Shown piece after piece: positions 1 to 12,000 of a stretch of 40,287 bases of DNA. The translations under genes and the position numbers were made by a program. The notes below the pieces were generated by a model. That model saw nothing but the letters and a program-made list of their open reading frames with translations, made no database searches and was not told the origin of the DNA. Where the stretch lies: assembly GCA_027451445.1 (NCBI GenBank), contig DAIDJG010000392.1:1-40287 (forward strand), read 5' to 3'. Positions within the stretch are counted from its first letter, which is position 1. Every line of letters starts with the position of its first letter. The DNA comes from Singulisphaera sp. (lineage in GTDB: Bacteria; Planctomycetota; Planctomycetia; Isosphaerales; Isosphaeraceae).

Positions 1-3000
1 ATCGACCACGACCGGCGATAGCAACGAGACGCTGGACAGCTATCAATCGTTCGAGGGGCTTGGCACGACGGATACGGCGGCGCTCGCCGAAAGCGATCTC
101 TCGAACGACTCGGCGCCCACGGTCGATGACGCGCTCAGCACAACCGACATCAACGTGAAAGACGTCGCCGCGTACATTGGCGCGGGCGCCCAGGTGACCG
201 CGAATGGAAACCTCACGGTCGCGGCGACCGAGACCGACAATGTGACGTCCGGGACGGGCGCCTTATCTGCTTCATATAACGGTGTGGCCGTGGGGGGGGT
301 CGTGGCGATTGACACCATCGCCACAAGTGTTCAGGCGTTTGTCGATTCGTCGGCCGCTCTTTCGGTGGGCGGCGCTCTCTCGATCACGGCCAAGGCGGAC
401 GAGACCGACTCGGCTTATGGGGTTGCAGCGAGCGGAACATTCGGGTTCGGACTCGGCGTGGCATACATCGAGATCGACGATACGAGCAGTCAGAGCGCCA
501 CGCTAGGGAACAGTGTCGTCGTCTCGAAAGCGACGTCGGTAAACATCAGCGCTTCGCACACGCGAAACCTGGACAGCGAGGCAGGAGGTGTCACGGCGGC
601 AGCGGTCCCCATCGGCGTGAGCGTGGCGACCACGACCGCAAAAGGCACCGTTGAGGCAGCCATCGGTTCCGACGCGACTCTGGGCACGAGCACCAGTTCG
701 ATCGGAAGCGTCACAGTTTCCGCGGACGACGAGGTTACGCAGTTACAGGCGATCGGTGCGAGCCTTGCTGCAGGCGTCGCTTCCGGCGACGGTCTTCAGG
801 TCACGGCTACAGATTCGCCAACCGTTGAAGCGTTCACCGGATCGGGTACGTCCATCGATAGCTCCGGTGCAATTGCTCTTGAGGCCGAATCGTCAGGGCA
901 GGCTACGGCGACGTGCTACGGCTTGACACTCTCAGTAGGCGCGAGCGGAGGGGGAACCGTCGGCAAGGCGACGGTATCGCCCAACATCTCCGCGTCCCTT
1001 GGTTCTTCGAACACGATCGTCGCCACGACGCTCACAATCGATGCCACGCAGGGCATCGCGACCGGCTTCGACCAGCTTGCGCTCGCCTATGGCTACGGTA
1101 TCTCTGGGTCGGTCCTGATCGGCGTGATCGGAGCGGATATGACCGCCCTCAGCGATGCGTCGGCTGTGGCTTCACTCGGCAGCAGCTCAACGGTGACCGC
1201 CACGAACGTGACAGTCTCGTCCTGCACGGACACGGCCGAAAAGGGCGACGCCTTCGGCACCTCCACGGGCGTCGCCGCGGTCGGCGCGGTGTCGTCGAAC
1301 GCCAATGCACACACCACCACCGAGTCGTGGGTGGGCGCGAACACGACGATCACCGCGACTAATCTGAACATCGTCGCCGACGGGAGCGACCACTTCGTGA
1401 CGGACGCGGTCACCTCTCAAAACGCCTTCATCGGCAGTTTTGGTGCGAATGGGAGCACGCAGTACGGCGCCGACGCCGATACCACCGCCAGCAGCACGAC
1501 CGAAGCTTACATCGCCGATGCCACGTCCGCGAGCGGCGGAATCACCGTCACCAATTTCACGCTGAATGCCACGCACAATTCCGACTTCAACGGCGAAGCC
1601 GACAACCAGTCCGCCGCAGGCCTGGTCAGTCTGGGCGGCGCGCGGCTCAAGGTCATCGAGAACACAGCGACCGTCCAGGCCAACGTCGGCAACTATGCCT
1701 CAGTGAGTGCTCAGAATATCAACGTCAACGCCGCGAATAATGCCACCTCCGGCGAGACTCAGGTCACCAGCCTGACAGGGAGTGCCGCGTTTGACGACTC
1801 CGGCGCAGTGTCCGAGATTCAGATCAATCACGCCACCTCGATCAACATCGGTCAGAACGCGTCGTTGAGCATGACCGGCGATTCCACGAACCCCGGCACA
1901 TGGAGCATGCAGGCGTACAATACCGCCGACGTGCAGAACAGCGGCGAGATCGACACGGCGGCGTTCGACGGCGAGTCAAAGCTCACCGCCACCATCACGT
2001 TCCCCTCGTACAACGCGACGATCACCATCGGCCAGGGCGCGACGCTCACGAGCGTTGGCGCGATCAATGCGGCGGCCTGGTCCCAGGCCACGGCGAACCA
2101 GACGTCCACCGCCATCTCCGGCGGTGCCTTCGCCCATTCGAACAGCGATGCGGAGGCGACGGCCGACAGTACCAACACGGTCACGGTCGGCAAAAATGCC
2201 ACGCTCAACGCCCAGGGCAATATCAGCCTGCTGGCTGGCATCAACACCAGCACGATCGACCTGAATGTGCTCGACATCGAGATGAACGAGTTCCTGCTCA
2301 CGGCCACGTCGGGCAGCTACGCCAACGGCGGGGACACCAAGGCTGACGTCGAAGGGGAGACCCAGGCCGTCCAGGACAACGAGATCACCATCGATTCGGG
2401 CGCCTTGCTCACCACGGTTCAAAGTGCTTATCTCTGGACCAACAAAGGGATCGTTCAGCTTGACACCAGCCTTACGAAGAAGACGAGCTCCACAACCTCG
2501 ACCCCGGGAGGCACCGAGGATGATGCCCCGACCGACCTCGTCACCGTCGATGGGACCGTCGACGTCGGCACGGAGAACAAGGCGAATGTCGTCATCGACG
2601 CCAGTGGCAATGTCACGACGACCGCCGGGCTCAACATCAGCGTGACTCGCGTCGACGGCGACTCGAACAATATCGTCGCCCAGACAATCGACTCGCGCCT
2701 GTCGAGCTACGAAACCCTCGCCGCCGAGTATGCCGGCACCCCCGACGCAGCGGTTTACGATGCCCAGATTCAGTTCTGGGTCGACCTGATCAACGAACTC
2801 GGTGGGATCGCGAGCTACAACAGCAAGACCGGTGCGGTCACCATCACGCAGGACGTCAGCGTCAGCTTCTGGGACGTCAGCAACATCGAAGTCCAGAGCG
2901 GCGACATCTACGTCGCGGCCGACGCCCTCGTCGGCACGGCCACAGGCGCCTTGAGTGCACCGGGCGGCACCGAGATTACCATCGACAACTACGACACGGC

Positions 3001-6000
3001 TTCGCTCGCCCTGGGCTCGCTCACCATCCCCGATCCCGCCGGCGGTCACCTCTACTTCCGCAGCGCCCAGAACTCGAGCGCCAACTTCGACGCACTCTAT
3101 AGCGCCACGGACGTTAGCAGCGCGAACGACGACAGCGAGTCATCGCTCGGCGCGAACTTCTCCGTCAACGTCGCGAGTCAAAACGACACTCCCACCATCA
3201 GCGTCACGAACCATCCCCAGAGCGGCGAAACGACGGCCGCGAACGTTCTACTCGACGGTACAGTCTCAAACGCCTCGGGCACAGTCACCATCAACGCCGG
3301 CGACGGCAGCGTCCTCGCCGTCAGCACGATCGATGCCGGTACCCTTGCGATCAGCAGCCAGGGCGATTTCGTCCTCGACAGCAATAGCACCGGCTCCAGC
3401 TCCGACTTCCAGAACATGGGGGGCGATCCCAGCTCGCTCTACGGCTCGCTGGCCACGGCGAACCAGAACGCGGGCACGGAAGTCAAAACCACGGCCACGG
3501 CCATCGCTGGCACCTCAGCGACCATTGTCGCGGGTAATGTGTACATCAGTGCCCAGTACCTGAACATTAACGGTACAATCCAGAGCGGCATTCCCCAGCA
3601 CACGGTCACGATCGACTCGTCGTATACCAATGGTACGACGGTCCACAAGCTCTCGGACGATATCGAGAAGTATGAGACGCTCTACGTCGAGGGGGGCAGC
3701 CGTTACACGCAGATCCCCTCTGGCTTCGTGACGTATGCCGCCGATTTGAGCCAGGACATCACGGTCTACTGGGACGCCAAGCTCGAGCAGCTCGAGCTCG
3801 CCACCGACCTGCAAGTCAAGGGCGGCTACATCTCCCTCGTCGGCGACATCCTCAACACCGGCGGCGGCGAACTCAAGGTCATGGACGGCTATGGCCAGAT
3901 CGGTATCACCAACAACACGAGCTACGCCCTTGGACTCGACTCGACGCTCGACGCCGGTGAAGGGAGCAATGACACGAACGGCATCGCGGGCAAGATCGAG
4001 GTCATCGACACCGCCCAGACTGTGAAGGTCAACGGCTCCACGCAGTATCTCCACACGATCTACAGTGAGACCGGCAGCACGATCACCGAGGTCAACAACA
4101 CGACCGTCGACTCCGACGGCAACCCGTCGTACGTCGTCTCCACGACGAGCAACGTTGGGGGTGCCGTCGACCCCTCGACGCCCCAGGTTTACTACACGCC
4201 TGCCGCCCAGACCTATACCTGGGACAGCGCCTATGCGCAGGCCAACGTCGTCGAATACACGCTCTCAGTGACCAGCGGGCCCTACACGAGCCTCCCCAGT
4301 AGCCTCAACTTCAGCAACACCGCGACTGAGACCGTGTTGAGTACGATCAACTCCACCACGCCGATCAGCACCGGAACGTACGTCACCGGCGGCGACCCTT
4401 CGGGCGGAGCAGTGTACACGTATACGCATTCCACCTACGTGGCCAACGACGGTGGCACGCTGACGATCGACAATTACTACACGACGAAGTGGGACTTCGC
4501 GAAGGCGAAGTACGTCTCGACCTATCAGAAGACCACGTTCACGTTGATCGAGAACCAGGGCAATACGATCACGAACACGAACTCAGTGAAGGCCGACCAG
4601 CCGATCGGCATCATCTTCATGGGTAATAGCGGCAGTATCGACGTTACCTCCAAGGGTTCGGTCACGGTCAGCGGCGCCCTGGCCGCGCGGGGCGGCACGG
4701 TGAGTATCACCAGCAGCCAGGGCGGGATCTATGACGACGGCGGCTCCATCACGGCCAAGACGATCGATCTAAGCGCGGCGTCCGGCATTGGCAGCAGCAG
4801 CAATCCGTTGGACGTCGAGAACACCAGCGTGACCGGCGCAGGTGTGACGGCGACCGCGACGACCGGCGACATCGACCTCACCTCCAGCAGCAGCAATCTG
4901 ACCCTGTCGAGCGTCGTCGCGACCAGCGGCAATGTCAGCATCACGAACAGCGGCGGCAACATCCTCGGCACGAGCGGCAATTCGCCCCAGGTTTCGGGCG
5001 AGTCGATCACGCTCGACGCTGACGGGACGATCGGTTCGAGCACGAGCAGTCCCCTGATCATCCAGACCGGCGGCACCGCGTCGGAATACCTGACGGCGAC
5101 CGCGGTGGGGAATATCTACATCGAACAACCGACAGGCAACCTGGCGGTCAACAGCATCGAGTCGACCGGTGGCGATGTCTGGCTCGATATCGTGCAGGGC
5201 GAGGTGTTCAACGCGAACTCCGCGTCGGAGCCCTACAATACCGCCACGGAAGCCGCACTCCTGACGCTCTGGTCGAACCTCGAGTTGATCGGCACCGCCG
5301 CCGAGGCGCGGGAGCAGCAGCTCATCTCGTCGTACGTCAGCACTCAAGAAGCCGAGTACTTGTACTACTGGACGTTGCGCGGTCTCACGGCGGAGTACGA
5401 CTCGAACGACAACATCATTGGCTATACCGCAAACGCCTACGACCCGAATTACTCGTTCCAGTACAGCGCCGCGGTTCAAACCGAGTATCTGAGCGAGGGG
5501 ATCTCCGTCAGCGAGCTCGACGCCATGGAGCAAAGCGTCACGGACGAGTATTTCACGCTTAACGCGATCTTCGGCGCAGGCGGCACGTACGTGACGACGA
5601 ACGTGACGAATGGCTCGTACGATCCCACGACGTACGATCCCAATTTCGTCTACCAACCGACGAGCGCCGAGGAGTCGACGCTGACGCAGGGCGTTGTCTG
5701 GAGCGAGAACCAACTCCTGTGGGGCCTGCCGAGCGCGACGGTGGAGCAGACCACCAACACGCAGACCCAAACCGAGACGCCCAACATCACGGCGCAGAAT
5801 GTCACGATCACCGCGGCGCTCTCGGTCGGCCAGAATGCCACCTCTCCCGAAATTATCTCGGTCCCGAATGGCGACGTGGCCGACCTCACGGACACCGACA
5901 CGAAGGTCGCTCTGCTCTCGGCAGAGGCGGACGACATCAGCTTCTACAACTGGACCGACACGAACGGCGACGGCGAGATCGAATCCAACGAGCTGACGGC

Positions 6001-9000
6001 GTGGGTGGACACCAATGGCAATGGCATCGTCGACTCGTCCGAGTTCAACGTGATCGAGCTCCAGATCCGCCACGATGTGAACATTTCGGCGTCGGGCACG
6101 GTCAACGTGACGGCCGGTGGCGATGTCCTGCTCGGCTCCAACGGCAGCCTCTCGCTGGGCCAGGTCGTCGCCGATTCGGCGACCGCGGGTCCGCAAGAGG
6201 TTCGCATCAAGGTCTCGGACAACATCACCTCGTCGAGCAGCGCACTCGGGGGGGCCAACGTCCAGGGGTCGAACGCCGTCCTCGAAGCGGCGGACGGTTT
6301 CATCGGCGCGTCGACCAACCCGATCACGATCGACCTCAACGGTGCCTTGACCGCCCGCGCCGCGGGGAACATTTACATCAAGGATCTCTCGGGAACCCTG
6401 AACGTCGGCTTCATCTTCTCCACAGGCAGCGTCACGCTCGAATCGACCGGCACGATTGTGGACGATAACGTCGTCGCCGGTGAAACGGTGACGAACGTCG
6501 AGGCCGAAGACAATATCGAGTTCATCGCCAACCAGGTTGGCACCAGCACTCAGGCGCTGGTTGCGCAAATCGACGGCTCGGGGGCCGTGGGCGGCACGGT
6601 GACCAACAGTATTTATCTCTCCTCAGGCGGCGATCTGCCGGTCAACGACCTGGTGTCAACGCAAGGCTCCATCGACGTCACGAGTGATGGTGACCTCGAG
6701 TTGGGCTTCCTCCGCGCTCTCAAGGGCTCGATCTTCGTCGAATCGTTCTTCAAAGACGTTCTCGACAACAACGGCAGCGCCTTGAACCTCCAGGCGCCGA
6801 CGATCACACTCGAAGCCCCCGAGGGCCAGATCGGAACGTCGAGCGACTTCATCGACTACGTGAACACCGCCAGCATCTCCACCTCGGCGCCTCTCGGCAC
6901 GTATGTTACGCCGGTCCCGCTCCCCACCGGAATCTTCTACGTGGGTGCCGAGCCGACCAATGCGTATGGTTCGCAGGTGGTCCTCGCCGACTTCAACGGC
7001 GACGGCTATACCGACGCCGACATCAACGGCAGCATCTTCCTGAACGATGGCCACGGCAACTTCACCAACTCGGGCGTGACCGTCAATAGCACCTACGTCG
7101 GCGACCTCGAGAGCGACGGCGACATCGACGCTGTGGTCCTCAAGAACGCCGACTCGCTGCAAATCCGCCTTAATCAGGGTGGCACCCACCTCGGGACGGA
7201 AGGCACGTTTGTCAACGGGCAGACGATTTCGATCCCGCAGATTGGCAGCTACCCCGTCTTCGTCAATTCGGCGGCGGTCGCCCTGGCCGACTTCAACGGT
7301 GACGGCTACGAGGACATCGCCGTGGGAAGCTACAACGACGACGGTGTCTTCGTCTTCTACAACAACGGCCTGGGCGAGTTCCCAACGTACAAGTTCTTCT
7401 CTACCGGGAACGTCGCTCCGTGGTCGCTCCAGGCCGCCGACCTCAACGGTGACAGCGTCCCCGACCTGCTCGTCGGCTCCGATACCCACACCTACGGCGT
7501 GTTGCTCAACAACGGCAGCGGCACCCTGACGCGCCAGAGTCAGCAGCTCAGCCCCTCGAGCTCGCCGAACAACGTCACGATTGGCGACGTCAACGGCGAT
7601 GGCTACAACGACCTCTTCTTCGCCACCAGCTCCGGCAACCAGGTCTGGCTCAACAACGGTAGCGGAGCCTTCACGAACACCGGTCAGAGCCTGGGCACCG
7701 GCAATACGCAGCAGGTCGTGCTGGGCGACTTCCGGGGCCAGGACGTGCTCGACGCGTTCTTCGTCAACAACGGCTCGCCGAGTACCGTGTGGTTCAACGA
7801 CGGCTCCGGCAACTTCACCAACAGCGGCCAGTCCCTGGCCGCCAGCGGCAACATGACGGCCCTGGGCGGAGCGTCGGCCGACCTCAACAACGACGGCGTG
7901 CCCGATGTGTTTGTCTCGCAGGCCCTGGGTAACGACATCGTCTGGCTGAATGAGACCCCGCCGTTCATCAGTGTCGGGCAATCGTTCACCGCCTACGAGC
8001 ACAACGCGGTTGGCACCGTGATCGGCACCGTCGCCGCGGGCGACCAGGATTCGACCGACCCGCTCTCCTACGCGATCACCGACGGCAATTCCGCGGGCTT
8101 TTTCGCCATCAACGCGTCGACCGGTGTGTTGACTCTGGCCAGCAACACGGGGTTCGACTACAGCACCCTGGCCGCGAATGGCGAGAGCTCGTTCACGCTG
8201 ACAATTCAGGTGACCGACCGCACCGGCCAGACCGCGTCCGAGCCGGTGACCATCAACGTCGGCCACTTCACGCAGTCGCCGTCGATCGTATCAGGCCAGT
8301 CGTTCTCGATTGATGATAATGCCGCCGCGGGAACGAGCGTCGGCACGGTGCAGGTGACCGACGCCGAGTTCGCGCACGGCGACACGATCGCCAGTTACTC
8401 GATCGTCGGCGGAACGGGTGCCAGCCTCTTCGACATCGACTCTGCCACAGGTGCGCTGACCTACAACGGCAGCTCGGCTCTGAACGCCAGCGATACCGGC
8501 AATTACTCCCTCACCCTGCTGATCGAAGCCGCCGACGTCATCGGTCTCACCAACAACCTTCAGAACAGCTCGTCGCTGCTCACGATCAACGTCAACTACA
8601 TCAACAAGCCCCCCGTCGTGTCCACGCAGACGATCACGACGTACGACGGCTTTACCAATGGGACCTTGCTCGGCCAGGTCCAGGCGACCGACCCGCAAGG
8701 CGGCACGTTGACGTATGCACTTGTCCCCGACGGCTCCAGCGGTTTCGTCAGCGTCGACAGCGCGACCGGCAATGTTTACGCGACACAGAGCGTGCTGGTC
8801 GGAGTGGAGTCCGAAGCAGAGAACCTGGTCAAGGTCACGGATTCGGACGGCCTCTCGACGATCGGAGTCGTCTACGTCGACATCTTGCCGTACACGAACT
8901 CCCTCACGTTCAGTAACTCCACCGCCTCCGTGGTCGAGTTTGGCAGCAGCAACCAACTCGTCACGACCATGGCCGCGGCCGATGCCGACACCGCGAACGG

Positions 9001-12000
9001 CGACACGATCACCTACTCGCTCCAGTACGCCAACGCGATCGAAACGAACAACGACACGGTCGATGCCAGGAGCCTGTTCACGCTCAACAGCAGCACCGGC
9101 CAACTCTACGTGAATGCCTCCTCGATCGACGCCACTCAGACCAGCGAGTTCCAGGTCGGCGTGAAGGCGACTGATTTCACGGGCAAGACCGCAACGGCCA
9201 CCGTCACGGTCACAGTCGAGTTCACCGCGACTCCGCCAACCCTCAGCGGGGGCACGTTCTCCCTCTACGAAAACCCGCTCGACGGCACGGTCGTCGGCAG
9301 CGTGACCGGGCAGGAGCAGGACCCAGGCGACACGCTCACGTACTCCCTCGTCAATTCCGGCGGCCCGTACGCGATCAATGCCAGCACGGGCCAGATCACC
9401 GTCGGCAACGGCAGCGTGCTCAACTACGCCAACGACCCACAATACGACAGTGACACGTTCCTGGTGAAAGTGACCGACCTCATCGGCAACTCGGCCACGG
9501 CCAACGTGACGGTCAATCTGATCCAGTTCACCAACGTGCCGGTGAATACGAATCTGTACGACGCGACCGTTCCGGAGGAGTCGCCCGTCGGCACAACCCT
9601 GTTCCGTGCCAATACCCCCGCGCTCTACGATTCCGACGTCAACCTCGGCGACCGCCTCACGTTCGCCCTCTATTCGACCACCGATCCCGGCGCCTTCACC
9701 GTCGATTCCAGCACCGGCAATGTGACGATCGCCGACAACAGCAAGTTCAATTACAACACGGCCAACTTCAACGTCACGAACCCGACCTCGAGCGGCCCCG
9801 CGCCGGAGGTCGGCAGCCTGGTCGAAAGCATTACCAATACAGACGGGGACGTGGCCTACATTCCGATCTCGGTCTTCGTCACCGAGATCTACAAGGTTCC
9901 CACAATCACGGGTGGTCAGTCCTTCAGCCTGGCCGAGAATGCCGCCAAGGGGACCCAGGTCGGACAGATCGCCGGTTACTACAACTACGGCGACACGTGG
10001 TCGATCCTCTCGGGCGACCCGAACGGCGCGTTTACGATCGATAGTCAAGGAAACCTGAGCGTCGCCAAGGCGGGTACTTTGGACTACCTGCAACAATCGA
10101 CGTACACCTTGCTGGTCGAGGTCCAAACCAGTATGGGCGACTCGACGGAGCAGACCGTCACTGTGAACCTGTCTTACGTCGCTCAGCCCGACCTGGCCGT
10201 TTCCGAGACCGCTTCGAAGACGGCCTACGTCAAGCTCGGCGACACGGTCACCTACACGATCGTCGCCAGCAACCCGGGCAACGTGGCGGCCACCGGCGCA
10301 ACTGTCACCGATTACTTCAACGGGCTGCTCGATCCCGTCCTGACGAGCGTCCAGACGGCTGGCGGAGCCTCGACGTCGCTCACGGCGGGTGCGTTGACGC
10401 TCCCGCTTGACGATACGGTCAACCTGCCCGTCGGCGCTACGATCACGTACACCGTCCAGGGCACGGTATCACTCAACGCGAAGTACGCCATTCCGGCCAA
10501 TGGCATGATGCGGAGCGCCGCGGTTATCAATTCGTCGCTGACAGACATCAATACGTCCAATAATTCGGCCGCAGCCGATCTGCTGATCGAGCTAACGGGG
10601 ACCGCCGGCTCCGGCACATTCGTCAACTCCAACCAGAGCGTCAGCAGCGGCGGCGCGACCGGCAATCAGGTCGAGCTCGGCGACCTCAATGGCGAGGGTT
10701 ACCTCGATGCGGTCGTGGCTGCCGGCAATGGTGTGTATATCTGGATGAACGACGGACACGGTAACTTCTCCCTGAGCCAGACCCTTTTGGTTGATGCCAA
10801 CTCGGTGGCCCTGGGTGACCTCAACAACGACGGCAGCCTCGACCTCTTCATCGGCACCAGCTCCAATGCCCAGGTCTGGCTGAACAATGGCCATGGGACA
10901 TTCACCGACACGGGCCAGAAGCTAACCTATGATCGGTCGGACACACAGCCTGTGCGTGACTTTACGGACGTGGCACTCGCCGACGTCAACGGGAACGGCA
11001 ATCTCGACGCCATCGCGTCCAACCCCGACGGTGACAACGTCAATGTCTGGATCAACGATGGCACAGGCCACTTCACCAATGAGTTGTTCACGTCGACCGG
11101 GATCGGCAGCCAGCAAGACCTGGTGATCGGCGACGTCAACAATGACGGTCTACCCGACCTCTTCGAGACGGGCTCCCTCAATACCTTCTTTGAGAGTCTC
11201 AACGCCGGCAGCGGCCTGTTCTCGAACCAGCCAACAGCCCTGACGCCGGGCTCGCAGCAGATTACAGGCATCAGTCTCGCCGACTTCAACAACGATGGCT
11301 TCCTCGAACCCTTCCTGAGCGTCGTTTCCGACGGTACTCCCACCGGCGGCGACTTCGTGTTCGTGAACGACGGCACCGGCTCGTTCCCCACCGACACGAT
11401 CATCGGCACCGGCCACACCACGGCCTCGGCCATTGGCGACCTCACCGGCAACGGGAATATGGACATCCTGACGCTCGACGCCAACGGTAACAGCCAGGTC
11501 TGGTTGAACGAAGGCGCCGGCGACTTCACGCCGCTCTCGTTCGTGGATTCCAACGTCTACAACGGCGTCGCGCTCGGCGACCTCGACGGCAACGGCACGC
11601 TCGACGCCTTCGCCGTCGGCTCGAATGGAAACGCGGTCTACTTCAACCACACCGCGCCCGTCGTCACCGGCCCGTCCGGCGTCAACGTTACGGAGAACAC
11701 CTCGGCGTCCGTCAAGCCACTGTCCCTCAGCGATTACGACAGCGCCAACGGCTCGATCAGCGTCAATTTCAGCTCGACCAACGGCAACTTCAGCATCAAC
11801 AATCAGACGGGCAGCTCCGTCACGATCAGCGGCACACAGAGCCAGTTGAACGCGCTGTTGCCGACACTGGTCTTCACGCCCACAACCAATTTCCACGGCA
11901 GCACCAGTATCGTCATCACGTCGAACGATGGCGTGGTCTCGCAGACGCTGACGGTCCCCGTGACGGTGGCCTTCGCCAACATTCCGCCCACGCTCAACGT

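Noticed and set aside
155-157. GTG at 155 as the start of the giant gene
   Set aside because: The frame is open and protein-like all the way to base 2, so this codon is internal.
8291-10126. Long minus-strand open frame (about 611 residues) opposite the giant gene, with others of 300-600 residues at 1976-3049, 4769-6568 and 6656-8266
   Set aside because: They lie opposite repetitive GC-rich coding sequence and translate to Asp/Arg/Val/Gly-rich low-complexity text without motifs; they are mirror frames.
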